Shown: one piece after another, positions 8,228 to 16,750 of the stretch
Layout of the letters: each line of letters opens with the position of its first letter
Position numbering within the stretch: the stretch's first letter is position 1
NCBI GenBank assembly: GCA_900315565.1
Contig: OMZS01000008.1
Coordinates: 50,163 to 114,162, forward strand
DNA length: 64,000 nucleotides
Reading direction: 5' to 3'
Source of the DNA: an uncultured Prevotellaceae bacterium
GTDB lineage: Bacteria; Bacteroidota; Bacteroidia; Bacteroidales; Bacteroidaceae
Program-made: the position numbers and the translations under genes
Notes under the pieces: generated by a model
What the model saw: the letters and a program-made list of their open reading frames with translations, nothing else
Told to the model about the DNA's origin: nothing
Databases searched by the model: none

Positions 8228-9676
8228 TTACGCAGGAATGTTTTTCAGAATAGCCAGCAAGTGGTCCCACACCATCTGAACGGTGGGAATATGCAGGCGC
8301 TCGTCGGGAGAGTGAACACCACGCAGAGTGGGGCCAAAGGAAACCATGTCAAGGTTTGGATATTTTTCGGAGAACAATCCGCACTCCAGGCCTGCATGAA
8401 TGCCGAGCACCTTGGGGTCTTTCTTGAATAGTTCCTTGTATGTTTCAACAGCGATGGCAGTTAGCTGGCTGTTAGGATTCATTTTCCATGCCGGATAACC
8501 GTCACCCTGAATCACCTCGGCACCTGCCAGTTGGAATACCGCCTTTACTGTGGCAGCCTGATTGTCGAGCGCGCTCATCACGTTGCTTCGTTGCGAAGCT
8601 ACCACCTTCACCTGGGTGTCGGTAGTTTCTACGCTGGCCACATTGTTTGAGGTCTCAACGAGCCACGCCAGTTCCTCGTCCTGGCACATGGCAAATACGC
8701 CGTTGTCAACGCCCTGGAGAGCTTGCACCAGACGTGTGCTTACTTCCAGCGGCATCACCTGCTCGGCATCGGTGCTCTCCATGTTGAATTGCATGGTGGA
8801 CTCAGTAACATGGAATTCTTCTTCAACCTCGCTGACAAACACATTCCAGTCGGCCCGCACATTCTCCTTCACGTCTTCCGAAACGGCAAACACTATCATT
8901 CCGTCGCGCGGAATGGCATTGTGCAGTTTGCCTGCGTTGAAACTGGCCAGACGTAGTCCGTAGGCTTCTTGAACCTTGTAAAGGAAACGGGCAAGAATTT
9001 TCAGGGCGTTGGCGCGTTTCTTGTTGATGTCGTCGCCCGAATGTCCGCCCACCAGGCCTTTGAGCGAAGCGCGCATAAAGAACAATCCCTTGGGAGCATC
9101 CTCTCTCTGGAAGTGGAACAAGGCGGTAGTGTTGCGCCCGCCAGCACACGAAACAAAAATCTGGCCTTCGTCTTCAGAGTCAAGGTTGATGAGCATGTCG
9201 CCCGTCATGAATCCGGGCTTCATGCCTTCGGCTCCGGTCAGCCCCGTTTCCTCGTCACGGGTGAACACACACTCCAAGGGGCCGTGCTCTATGTCGTTGC
9301 TATCGAGAATGGCCAGTTCGATGGCGCATCCTATGCCGTCGTCGGCACCCAGGGTAGTACCCTTGGCTCTCAGCCATTCGCCGTTGATGTAGGTCTGAAT
9401 GGCATCGTTGTCGAAGTCGAAGTCTATGTCAACCAGTTTCTCGCAAACCATGTCCATGTGGCTCTGAAGAATCACGGTCTTGCGATGCTCGTAGCCTGGA
9501 GTGGCAGGCTTGCGGATAATCACATTTCCCGTTTCATCGACCAGCGTTTCCAGTTTCCGGCTTTCGCCAAACTGACGAAGATAGTCAATCATTTTTTCCT
9601 CGCGTTTCGATGGACGCGGAATTTGGTTGATTTTTGCAAATTGCTCGAATACTCGGGCAGGTTTCAATTCTGTCAT
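8228..9676 (-). CDS. pepD: Cytosol non-specific dipeptidase / aminoacyl-histidine dipeptidase (M20 family)
   Basis: The 482-residue zinc peptidase would split dipeptides, including Xaa-His, in the cytoplasm. Metal-site and catalytic motifs of the M20C family are present: LQSHMDMVCEK (first His and Asp), LGADDGIGCA (bridging Asp), FTRDEETGLTGA (catalytic Glu pair) and IHAGLECGLFSEKYP. The length matches the family. The start MTELKPARVFEQFAKINQIPRPSKREE is typical. The gene is transcribed away from the small membrane protein gene at 9859. Confidence 0.95.
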   Translation of the reverse strand: MTELKPARVFEQFAKINQIPRPSKREEKMIDYLRQFGESRKLETLVDETGNVIIRKPATPGYEHRKTVILQSHMDMVCEKLVDIDFDFDNDAIQTYINGEWLRAKGTTLGADDGIGCAIELAILDSNDIEHGPLECVFTRDEETGLTGAEGMKPGFMTGDMLINLDSEDEGQIFVSCAGGRNTTALFHFQREDAPKGLFFMRASLKGLVGGHSGDDINKKRANALKILARFLYKVQEAYGLRLASFNAGKLHNAIPRDGMIVFAVSEDVKENVRADWNVFVSEVEEEFHVTESTMQFNMESTDAEQVMPLEVSTRLVQALQGVDNGVFAMCQDEELAWLVETSNNVASVETTDTQVKVVASQRSNVMSALDNQAATVKAVFQLAGAEVIQGDGYPAWKMNPNSQLTAIAVETYKELFKKDPKVLGIHAGLECGLFSEKYPNLDMVSFGPTLRGVHSPDERLHIPTVQMVWDHLLAILKNIPA

Positions 9677-9807
9677 AATCGTTTTGTTTATTATTAATAT
9701 TGTTTTGTATATTATTAATTAGGTGTAAGCTATGTGATAATTATCTTTAAATTGAACCACAAGTTGGCGTTTATCTCGCAATAAAAGGTAAAAAGCGGGC
9801 GTTTTAT

Positions 9808-9838
9808 TTTGTATTTATCCCGATTTGCACTATCTTTG
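9808..9838 (+). promoter_or_regulatory. Consensus Bacteroidetes promoter
   Basis: TTTG (9808-9811), a 19-base spacer and TATCTTTG (9831-9838) match the full -33/-7 consensus. The small membrane protein gene starts 20 bases further on. Confidence 0.85.
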
Positions 9839-9858
9839 CACCGCAAAATTACGAAAAA

Positions 9859-10053
9859 ATGATTGAAACCCTGCTATTAAGCGTGTTAATAATTGCTATC
9901 TGCATGGCTTTATTGCTGGTGAAGTTGCTTTTCAAGAAGAATGGCGAGTTCACCTCACAGCATATTCACGACAGTCAGGCCATGAAAGACCGCAACATTC
10001 ATTGCGTCATCGATCAGGACCGTGAGGCACGCCAGAAAGGCAAGGCGTACTGA
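9859..10053 (+). CDS. Small single-pass membrane protein
   Basis: The 64-residue protein has one hydrophobic helix (MIETLLLSVLIIAICMALLLVKLLF) and a short polar, charged tail containing two His and one Cys. It is directly behind a consensus promoter and ahead of the OmpH-like gene, so it is very likely expressed. I do not recognise a function. The tail would face the cytoplasm if the positive residues after the helix decide the orientation. Confidence 0.75.
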   Translation: MIETLLLSVLIIAICMALLLVKLLFKKNGEFTSQHIHDSQAMKDRNIHCVIDQDREARQKGKAY

Positions 10054-10056
10054 GGT

Positions 10057-10120
10057 AATTGATAATTGACAATTGATAATTGACAATTGATAATTGACAA
10101 TTGATAATTGATAATTTTTT
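10057..10120. repeat. Tandem 14-bp repeat (AATTGATAATTGAC)
   Basis: About four copies of AATTGATAATTGAC follow the membrane protein gene and end in a T-run. The sequence is nearly self-complementary, so it could fold. Such short A+T-rich arrays are common between Bacteroidetes genes. Confidence 0.85.
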
Positions 10121-10185
10121 GGTAATTGAGTTTTTTAAGAACAAAATAAATAAACAATAATAAGAAACAATTTTAAAAAGAAACA

Positions 10186-10833
10186 ATGAAAAAGAACATT
10201 TTGGGCACATGGGCTCTTGCTGCTGTTGCCACATTCGCTTTCACATCATGCAACCAGTCGGCCCCGAAGGTTGACGAAAAGTCGCAAACCACCGAGAATG
10301 GCGGCTCCGACCTTAAAATCGCCTATATTGAGGTAGATTCCATCATGTCGCAGTATGAGTTCTGCAAAGAATACACGCTGATTCTCCAGAAAAAGAGCAC
10401 CAACATTCAGAACACCATCAATCAGAAGGGCAACAATCTGCAGGCCGCTGCTGCCAACTTCCAGCAGAAAATACAGCAAAACGCCTATACCCGCGAGCAG
10501 GCTGAGGCCATTAGCAACAACCTGCAGAAGCAGCAAGCCGACCTTCAGGCCTTGCAGAACCGTCTGGGCAACGAGTTCCAGGCTGAGACCGAAAAGTTCA
10601 ACAATGCCCTTCGCGACAGCATTCAGCACTTCCTGGCTGTTTACAACAAGGACAAGAAATATGCTCTTATTCTGAGCAAGGCTGGCGATAACATCCTCTA
10701 TGCTGACAAGGGTTACGACATCACCAACGAGGTGATTGCCGGACTGAACAAGGCTTACAAGAAAACACCCCTGAAGAAGGAAGAAAAGAAAGAGGAGAAA
10801 GCTGCCGACAAGAAAGGCGAAGCCAAGAAATAA
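10186..10833 (+). CDS. OmpH/Skp-family periplasmic lipoprotein
   Basis: The 215-residue protein starts with a signal peptide and lipobox (AAVATFAFTSCNQ). The body is a long, glutamine-rich coiled coil (about residues 75-150), and it contains IAYIEVDSIMSQYEFCKEYT, the typical OmpH start strand. Skp-type proteins chaperone outer-membrane proteins through the periplasm. The tail is very rich in Lys and Glu (KKEEKKEEKAADKKGEAKK). Lipid anchoring distinguishes it from soluble Skp and suggests a membrane-held variant. A strong terminator follows. Confidence 0.85.
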   Translation: MKKNILGTWALAAVATFAFTSCNQSAPKVDEKSQTTENGGSDLKIAYIEVDSIMSQYEFCKEYTLILQKKSTNIQNTINQKGNNLQAAAANFQQKIQQNAYTREQAEAISNNLQKQQADLQALQNRLGNEFQAETEKFNNALRDSIQHFLAVYNKDKKYALILSKAGDNILYADKGYDITNEVIAGLNKAYKKTPLKKEEKKEEKAADKKGEAKK

Positions 10834-10866
10834 AGAATCTCAGTAGAGAAACGTACTTTATTATAG

Positions 10867-10920
10867 CAAAGGAGGATGTTTCGGATGTCAAGCAATCCCA
10901 GCATCCTCCTTTGTTGTTTC
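10867..10920 (+). terminator. Terminator after the OmpH-like gene
   Basis: CAAAGGAGGATG (10867-10878) pairs perfectly with CATCCTCCTTTG (10902-10913), followed by TTGTTTC. Confidence 0.75.
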
Positions 10921-10957
10921 CACTCCCAACCCAATAACTGTCAGCCATTTTCAAGCC

Positions 10958-11593
10958 ATGAATCGCAAACAACGCTACGAATACATACTCAACTATTTCC
11001 GCAACCAGATGCCCGAAGTGAACACCGAACTTGAGTTTGGAAGTGTGTTCCAGCTGCTGGTGGCTGTGGTGCTCAGCGCCCAATGTACCGACAAGCGCAT
11101 CAATCAGGTGACTCCTTCTCTTTTCGGCCGGTTTCCCGATGCCAAAGCCATGGCCGGTGCCGATGAAGCCGAGGTTTTTGAGTATATCAAAAGCGTTTCT
11201 TACCCAAACTCCAAAGCCCGTCATCTGGTGGAAATGGCGCGCATGCTCGTGAGCGAGTTTCATGGCGATGTGCCCGACAATCTCGACGACCTTTTGCGCC
11301 TGCCAGGCGTGGGTCGCAAGACGGCCAATGTGATCCAGGCTGTTGCCTTTGGCAAATCGACCATGGCTGTCGATACGCATGTGTTTCGCGTCAGCCACCG
11401 GCTGGGGCTGGTTGGCAAGAATGCCACCACACCCTATAAGGTGGAAATGGAACTCATGAAAAACATTCCCTCCGAACTTGTTCCCAAAGCCCATCATTGG
11501 CTTCTGCTTCACGGACGCTATGTGTGCACATCGCGTGCTCCCCATTGCGCTAAATGCGAATTCAACTACATCTGCCCCAAACAACAACTATGA
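10958..11593 (+). CDS. nth: Endonuclease III (DNA glycosylase/AP lyase)
   Basis: The 211-residue base-excision repair enzyme removes oxidised pyrimidines. It has the helix-hairpin-helix LPGVGRKTANVI, the catalytic aspartate in AVDTHVFRV, the catalytic lysine in LSAQCTDKRIN, and the C-terminal [4Fe-4S] cysteines spaced C-x6-C-x2-C-x5-C (from CTSRAPHC to YIC). The length equals that of E. coli Nth. Its stop codon overlaps the next start (ATGA at 11590-11593), so the two genes are translationally coupled. Confidence 0.97.
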   Translation: MNRKQRYEYILNYFRNQMPEVNTELEFGSVFQLLVAVVLSAQCTDKRINQVTPSLFGRFPDAKAMAGADEAEVFEYIKSVSYPNSKARHLVEMARMLVSEFHGDVPDNLDDLLRLPGVGRKTANVIQAVAFGKSTMAVDTHVFRVSHRLGLVGKNATTPYKVEMELMKNIPSELVPKAHHWLLLHGRYVCTSRAPHCAKCEFNYICPKQQL

Positions 11594-12288
11594 ACGCCAA
11601 ACGCATCCTCCAGTTCCTGCGCGACGTGAGCGCCAATAACAACCGCCCATGGTTTCAGGCTCACAAAGACGAATACTTGGCCGTGAAAGCCGACTTCGAG
11701 GCCGACATCGCCAAGGCCATCCTTCGTATTGCTGAGTTCGACCCCTCCGTGGCCCACATCACGGTAAAAGACGCCACCTACCGCTTCTATCGTGACACAC
11801 GCTTTTCGCCCGACAAGTCGCCCTATAAGAACCATATTGGCGCCTACATCGCTGCACACGGAAAGAAAGCCCTTCATGGCGGCTACTACATCCACTTGGA
11901 GCCAGGCAACTGTTTGCTCTCCTGCGGCAACTATTGGCTTCCCACCAACATTCTCACCTCGTGCCGCAACGAGATCATGGCCAATATTGACCAATGGCGT
12001 TCATGCGTTGAAAACGATGAGTTTCTCCGCATGTTCGGCCGTCCGTGTCAAGGAGGGTGGGGCAGCGAAAAAGGTTTCGGACTGGAGTACCTGAAAACCG
12101 CACCTGCGGGTTTCCCTCGTGATTACGAGTTCATAGACTATTTGCGCCTGAAGAACTATTGCTGCTGGAAAAAGGTTCCCGAAACGTTCTTCGAGGGTGA
12201 GCAATGGATGGACGAAATGGTGCGTGTGTTCAAAGTGGGAAAACCCATGATGGATTTTGCCAATGCTGTCATCGACGATTACGAGTAG
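11590..12288 (+). CDS. DUF2461 / TIGR02453 family protein
   Basis: The 232-residue protein resembles the DUF2461 family by its start (MNAKRILQFLRDVSANNNRPWFQAHKDEY) and by YRFYRDTRFSPDKSPYKNHIGAYI and GGYYIHLEPGNCLLSCGNY. The biochemical role of this family is not established. The ATG overlaps the nth stop (ATGA), which decides the start over an in-frame ATG 36 bases upstream inside nth. A rho-independent terminator follows. Confidence 0.88.
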   Translation: MNAKRILQFLRDVSANNNRPWFQAHKDEYLAVKADFEADIAKAILRIAEFDPSVAHITVKDATYRFYRDTRFSPDKSPYKNHIGAYIAAHGKKALHGGYYIHLEPGNCLLSCGNYWLPTNILTSCRNEIMANIDQWRSCVENDEFLRMFGRPCQGGWGSEKGFGLEYLKTAPAGFPRDYEFIDYLRLKNYCCWKKVPETFFEGEQWMDEMVRVFKVGKPMMDFANAVIDDYE

Positions 12289-12387
12289 GCTGTCTTGTCG
12301 GCAATACATATTAACCGTAAAAAACATTGCTATTTCAGAAAAAAACAGTCTTTTTTTGAACAACCAAGCAGTTTTTTTCCTAAATTA

Positions 12388-12430
12388 GCGGCCAAATAGA
12401 GCAAACAACTCTTTTGGCCGCATTTTTTTA
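12388..12430 (+). terminator. Terminator after the nth-DUF2461 operon
   Basis: GCGGCCAAA (12388-12396) pairs with TTTGGCCGC (12413-12421), followed by ATTTTTTTA. Confidence 0.9.
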
Positions 12431-12464
12431 TTGATTGTTTAACCATAAAAATCCTTTCTACACT

Positions 12465-13571
12465 ATGAAAATTGGTATTCCAAAAGAAATTAAGAACAAC
12501 GAGAACCGTGTTGGTATGACTCCCGCCGGCGTAGCCGAGCTGGTGCGCCACGGTCATGAAGTCTATGTGCAGCACACAGCTGGTGTAAATAGTGGCTTTG
12601 CCGACGAAGCCTATGTAAAGGCCGGTGCCACCATTGTGCCCACTATCGAGGCTGCTTACGAGGTTGCCGATATGATTGTCAAGGTGAAAGAGCCCATTGA
12701 GCCCGAGTATCCGCTGGTGAAACCCGGACAGCTGTTGTTCACTTACTTCCATTTTGCTTGCGACCGCCCGCTGACCGATGCCATGATAAAGAGCGGAGGC
12801 GTTTGTCTGGCTTACGAGACCGTTCAGCTCTCCAATGGCGCTCTGCCGCTGCTCATTCCTATGAGCGAGGTGGCCGGGCGTATGGCTACCATCAACGGTG
12901 CCTACTATCTGCAGAAGACTAAGGGCGGCAAAGGTAAACTCATTTGTGGTGTGCCCGGCGTGAAACCTGCCAAGGTGCTGGTGCTCGGTGGCGGAACCGT
13001 AGGCCAGGCTGCTGCCCGTGTGGCTGCCGGCATGGGAGCCAATGTGGTCATTACCGACATCTCGCTGCCCTTGCTCCGACAGTTGTCTATCGACATGCCC
13101 GCCAATGTAGATGCTGTTTATTCCAACCGGTTCAACATTGAGCGCGAGTTACCCGATGTAGATATTGTTGTTGGTTCGGTACTCATTCCAGGCGACAAAA
13201 CTCCACACCTCATCACCCGCGATATGCTGAAGATCATGCAGCCCGGCACGGTGCTTGTCGATGTCGCCATCGACCAGGGCGGCTGTTTCGAGACTTCACG
13301 CCCGACAACCCATAGTGAGCCCGTTTATGAGGTTGACGGAATCGTACATTATGCCGTGGCCAATATTCCCGGCGCTGTGCCCAACACTTCGACCATCGCC
13401 CTCACTAATGCCACTCTGCGCTATGCGCTCGCTCTGGCCGACAAAGGCTGGAAGAAAGCATGCAAAGACGACCCTGCACTCTATAAGGGCCTAAACATTG
13501 TGGAGGGTAAAGTAACCTTCAAAGCTGTTGCCGACGTGTTCGGACTTCCCTATGAACCCATAGAGCTGTAG
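12465..13571 (+). CDS. ald: Alanine dehydrogenase
   Basis: The 368-residue NAD-dependent enzyme interconverts L-alanine and pyruvate plus ammonia. It has MKIGIPKEIKNNENRVGMTP at the start, the NAD-binding loop VLVLGGGTVGQAAARVAAGMGANV in the middle, and DVAIDQGGCFETSRPTTHSEPVYEVDG near the active site. The length is that of the family. I chose the ATG at 12465 rather than one 30 bases upstream because the family starts at MKIG. The stop codon runs directly into a heptamer repeat array. Confidence 0.96.
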   Translation: MKIGIPKEIKNNENRVGMTPAGVAELVRHGHEVYVQHTAGVNSGFADEAYVKAGATIVPTIEAAYEVADMIVKVKEPIEPEYPLVKPGQLLFTYFHFACDRPLTDAMIKSGGVCLAYETVQLSNGALPLLIPMSEVAGRMATINGAYYLQKTKGGKGKLICGVPGVKPAKVLVLGGGTVGQAAARVAAGMGANVVITDISLPLLRQLSIDMPANVDAVYSNRFNIERELPDVDIVVGSVLIPGDKTPHLITRDMLKIMQPGTVLVDVAIDQGGCFETSRPTTHSEPVYEVDGIVHYAVANIPGAVPNTSTIALTNATLRYALALADKGWKKACKDDPALYKGLNIVEGKVTFKAVADVFGLPYEPIEL

Positions 13572-13808
13572 GAGTTAGGAGAGTTACGAGTTAGGAATTA
13601 GGAATTAGGAGTTAGAAGTTAAGAACTTAAAGATAGGAAATAGAAGAATAAAGTTAGGAGTTAGGGGCTCAACTCCTAACTCCTAACTCTTAACTCCTAA
13701 CTCTTAACTCTTAACTCTTAACTCCTAACTCCTAATTCCTAACTCCTAACTCTTAACTCCTAACTCCTAACTCCTAATTCCTAACTCCTAACTCTTAACT
13801 CCTAACTC
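13571..13808. repeat. Heptamer repeat array (AACTCCT) with opposed left arm
   Basis: From 13671 to 13808 I count 19 full heptamers (AACTCCT with variants AACTCTT and AATTCCT) plus AACTC. The left part (13571-13665) holds degenerate copies of the reverse complement (AGGAGTT, AGGAATT). The two halves can pair into a long hairpin. The array fills the space between two stop codons: ald ends at 13571, and the last feoB codon and stop (13802-13807) are made of repeat sequence. Confidence 0.92.
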
Positions 13809-16228
13809 AAAAACAGGTTTCCTACTTGATAGACTGCTGCGCTGACTATCCACGCCAGGGCGGTGGTGTATCCGGCGGCAAACAAAGCCCACTTCCATTT
13901 TCCCGTTTCGTTCTTGATGGCCACAATGGTGGCGATGCAAGGGAAGTAGAGCAGAATGAACAGCAGATAGCAGTAGGCTGAGAGTGGCGTGATGCCGTCG
14001 GCCAGCATCTGTTGGCGCAGGCGCTTATATTTTACGGTGTCCTCGCTGATGTTTTCATCGCCACCGAAAGAGTCATCGCCACTATACAGCACACCCATCG
14101 TTGAGGCAACTATTTCCTTGGCACCCACACCGGCAATAAGACTCACGTCAAGTTTCCAGTTGAAGCCTTGCGGGCGGAACACAGGTTCAATGGTCTTGCC
14201 CATGCGCCCGATGTACGATTGTTCTTGCTGTTGCTGGTTGCTGAGGCTGTCGTCGTGTGGGAAATAGCCCAATGCCCACACAATGATGCTGGCCACCAGG
14301 ATGATGCCACCCATTTTTTTCAGATATTCCTTACCTTTTTCCCATGTGTGGCGGCCGATGGCCTTGGCCGTAGGCATGCGGTAGGGCGGCAGCTCCATGA
14401 CGAAAGGTGTGTCGTCGCCACGCATCACTAGTGACGAGAACAGCTTGCTCACGATGACCGACATCACGATGCCCACCACATAGAGCGAAATCATGGCCAG
14501 CGACTGGTAATTCACGCTGAAAAACGTGGCCGCTATCATAATATAAATAGGTAGGCGGGCAGAACAGCTCATGAACGGAAGAATCATCATCGTTATCAGT
14601 CGCGAGCGGCGGCTCTCAATGGTGCGCGTGGCCATCACGGCGGGCACATTGCATCCGAAACCCATGATGAGCGGAATGAACGACTTGCCGTGAAGTCCCA
14701 TTTTGTGCATCAGCTTGTCCATGATAAATGCTGCGCGGGCCATGTAGCCCGAGTCTTCCATGATGGAGATGAAGAAATAGAGAATCAGAATCTGTGGCAG
14801 GAATACTATGACCGATCCCACACCGCCAATCACGCCATCCACCAGCATTGAGCGCAACGGCCCCTCGGGCAAAGCCGCGCCCACCCAGTCGCCAAGCCAT
14901 TCCACGCCAGTCTCAATCCAGTCCATGGGATACTGGCCCAGCGAGAAGGTGGTCTGGAACATGATGTAGAGAATCAGGAAGAACAAGGGAAAACCCAAAT
15001 ACTTGTTCGACATCACCCGGTCTATGATGTGGGTGGTGCGATAGGTGTCCTGTTTGTTGCCTAACTTAAAGCCAGCCTCAGCCAGCGCGCCATGGATAAA
15101 TCCGTATTTGGCATCCATGATGGCCGTCTCCGAATCATCCTTTGTCTCCTCTTTCACGCGTCGGGCGGCATGGTCGCGCGCCTTGATGATTTCCGGGCCA
15201 TTGGCCATGCTTCCAACATATTTCTCCGCCTTCTTGTCGTTTTCCAAAAGCTTGATGGCCAGATAGCGTGTAGAGTAGCGCAGACGCACATTCTCGTCGG
15301 CTTTCAGGTATTGTTGTATGTGGCGAATACCGTCCTCAATCTCGTGTCCGTGACTGATATGGATGTGGCGGGTGGTTTTGTTCTGATCCTCATACACGCT
15401 GATCACTTCGCTGAACAATTCCTTCACGCCCATGCCCGTCTTGAACGACGTGGGCACCATGGGCACACCAAACAGCGTGCTCAGCGTAGTTAAGTCCACC
15501 TGGTCGCCGCGCTTCTCAAACTCGTCATACATGTTCAGCGCACACACCATGCGCAGGTTCATGTCCACCAGCTGCGTGGTCAGATAGAGGTTGCGCTCCA
15601 GGTTGCTGGCATCGAGCACGTTAATTACAATGTCGGGTCGGTTCTTCGTGAGGTGTTCGCGCACGTAAAGCTCCTCGGGACTGTAGCAAGAAAGCGAGTA
15701 AGTGCCAGGCAGGTCGGTTAGGTTGAAGTCGTAGCCCTCAAACTTGGCATGTGCCTCGGTGGCGTCCACCGTTACGCCCGAATAGTTGCCCACACGTGCA
15801 TGAGCGCCGCTGGCATAGTTGAAAAGCGACGTCTTTCCGCAGTTGGGATTGCCGATAAGTGCCACGTTGATGGTGCGCCGCTCACGAAGAAAAGCCTCAT
15901 GAGCCTTCTCTCTGACACGCGCCTCCGTCTGCGTGCCTTCACCGTTACCCGTTTCGGTAGCGTCGTCAGCCAGAGCCTCGCCTGTCATCAGGACTTCGTC
16001 CGTGGTTTCTGCCACAATCTCTATTTGTTCGGCCTCGTCGTGGCGCAACGACACCTCGTAGCCCATAAGCTTATATTTCACAGGGTCTTGCAGCGGGGCG
16101 TTGAGCAACACCTCAACCCGTTGCCCTTTGATAAACCCCATTTCGATGATGCGCTTGCGGAAACCACCGTGGCCTTTCACCTTGACGATGATTCCGCTCT
16201 CACCAGTCTTTAATTCCGATAGCTTCAT
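13802..16228 (-). CDS. feoB: Ferrous iron transporter FeoA-FeoB fusion
   Basis: The 808-residue protein starts with a FeoA SH3-like domain (about 1-72, MKLSELKTGESGIIVKVKG) joined to FeoB. The G-protein domain shows GNPNCGKTSLFN (G1), DLPGTYSL (G3) and NMYD (G4). The C-terminal half has many membrane helices with the Gate motifs PFMSCSARLPIYIM and GFGCNVPAV. It imports Fe2+ across the inner membrane. I use the ATG at 16228, where FeoA begins; the frame extends 22 codons further but through the promoter. A TATCTTTG box and a 7-1-7 palindrome lie upstream, suggesting iron-responsive control. Confidence 0.97.
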   Translation of the reverse strand: MKLSELKTGESGIIVKVKGHGGFRKRIIEMGFIKGQRVEVLLNAPLQDPVKYKLMGYEVSLRHDEAEQIEIVAETTDEVLMTGEALADDATETGNGEGTQTEARVREKAHEAFLRERRTINVALIGNPNCGKTSLFNYASGAHARVGNYSGVTVDATEAHAKFEGYDFNLTDLPGTYSLSCYSPEELYVREHLTKNRPDIVINVLDASNLERNLYLTTQLVDMNLRMVCALNMYDEFEKRGDQVDLTTLSTLFGVPMVPTSFKTGMGVKELFSEVISVYEDQNKTTRHIHISHGHEIEDGIRHIQQYLKADENVRLRYSTRYLAIKLLENDKKAEKYVGSMANGPEIIKARDHAARRVKEETKDDSETAIMDAKYGFIHGALAEAGFKLGNKQDTYRTTHIIDRVMSNKYLGFPLFFLILYIMFQTTFSLGQYPMDWIETGVEWLGDWVGAALPEGPLRSMLVDGVIGGVGSVIVFLPQILILYFFISIMEDSGYMARAAFIMDKLMHKMGLHGKSFIPLIMGFGCNVPAVMATRTIESRRSRLITMMILPFMSCSARLPIYIMIAATFFSVNYQSLAMISLYVVGIVMSVIVSKLFSSLVMRGDDTPFVMELPPYRMPTAKAIGRHTWEKGKEYLKKMGGIILVASIIVWALGYFPHDDSLSNQQQQEQSYIGRMGKTIEPVFRPQGFNWKLDVSLIAGVGAKEIVASTMGVLYSGDDSFGGDENISEDTVKYKRLRQQMLADGITPLSAYCYLLFILLYFPCIATIVAIKNETGKWKWALFAAGYTTALAWIVSAAVYQVGNLFLS

Positions 16229-16252
16229 GTTCTGTTTTTTGCTTTCTGCATG

Positions 16253-16260
16253 CAAAGATA
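16253..16260 (-). promoter_or_regulatory. -7 box of feoAB
   Basis: The minus strand reads TATCTTTG, 24 bases upstream of the feoAB start at 16228. Confidence 0.75.
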
Positions 16261-16273
16261 CACAAAAAACGCT

Positions 16274-16288
16274 TGCAACTGAGTTGCA
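16274..16288. promoter_or_regulatory. 7-1-7 inverted repeat upstream of feoAB (possible metalloregulator site)
   Basis: TGCAACT-G-AGTTGCA is a perfect 7-1-7 palindrome located where the -33 region should be. The 7-1-7 geometry is that of Fur-family boxes, but the bases differ from the E. coli consensus. The role is inferred from position. Confidence 0.45.
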
Positions 16289-16371
16289 TTCCACTATTTT
16301 CGGAACAAAATACCTAAAAATGATGATGTGCTATCACACTTATCCTCCTTTTTCATTGTCTTTGCTCATTA

Positions 16372-16464
16372 TTAAGAGTGAATTGTAGGTATATATAAAT
16401 GCCTTGCATCGTGGTCGAGTCTGACGGCGATTTCGAGTGTTCGTTTGTCGATTTGTATTGACAT
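16372..16464 (-). CDS. Possible 30-residue small protein
   Basis: The frame reads MSIQIDKRTLEIAVRLDHDA and 10 more residues. It starts 18 bases after a clean TATCTTTG box (16482-16489, minus strand), which is why I list it. There is no signal peptide or membrane helix, and I know no relative. It may be a small protein, a leader, or the remains of a longer gene. Confidence 0.35.
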   Translation of the reverse strand: MSIQIDKRTLEIAVRLDHDARHLYIPTIHS

Positions 16465-16481
16465 GGCTTTGCTTTTTTAAG

Positions 16482-16489
16482 CAAAGATA
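16482..16489 (-). promoter_or_regulatory. -7 box of the 30-codon frame
   Basis: The minus strand reads TATCTTTG; the ATG at 16464 follows after 17 bases. Confidence 0.5.
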
Positions 16490-16516
16490 GGGGAAGGGAC
16501 TAAGAGAGAAAAGGAC

Positions 16517-16542
16517 AAAAAAAGACTCCTTCGAGGGGAGTC
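16517..16542 (-). terminator. Terminator of the 54-residue membrane protein gene
   Basis: On the minus strand GACTCC.. pairs with GGAGTC (16537-16542 with 16524-16529) and is followed by TTTTTTTG, four bases beyond the gene's stop. Confidence 0.85.
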
Positions 16543-16546
16543 AATG

Positions 16547-16711
16547 TTAAAAGATTTGTCCGTAAGAGGACCCACCAAAAGATGTATTGTCATCGTGCCA
16601 GAAATGCCACCAGGCAGTATGTTTGCCTTGCTTCTCCAGCTTCCGCACATATCTGATGCGCAAGATGGCTGCAATGATTCCAATGGAATAACCGATGATA
16701 GCTTCTAACAT
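16547..16711 (-). CDS. Small membrane protein, 54 residues
   Basis: The protein has one hydrophobic helix (MLEAIIGYSIGIIAAILRI), then a basic patch (RYVRKLEKQGKH) and a Trp/His-rich tail (TAWWHFWHDD). The -7 box TATATTTG at 16743-16750 (minus strand) lies inside the longer frame that begins at 16765, so translation starts at 16711. A tight terminator follows, making this a complete one-gene unit. The function is unknown. Confidence 0.72.
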   Translation of the reverse strand: MLEAIIGYSIGIIAAILRIRYVRKLEKQGKHTAWWHFWHDDNTSFGGSSYGQIF

Positions 16712-16742
16712 GACAGTTTCCTTTCTTTCCTTGTTTCTGATG

Positions 16743-16750
16743 CAAATATA
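16743..16750 (-). promoter_or_regulatory. -7 box of the 54-residue membrane protein gene
   Basis: The minus strand reads TATATTTG, 31 bases upstream of the ATG at 16711. Confidence 0.7.
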
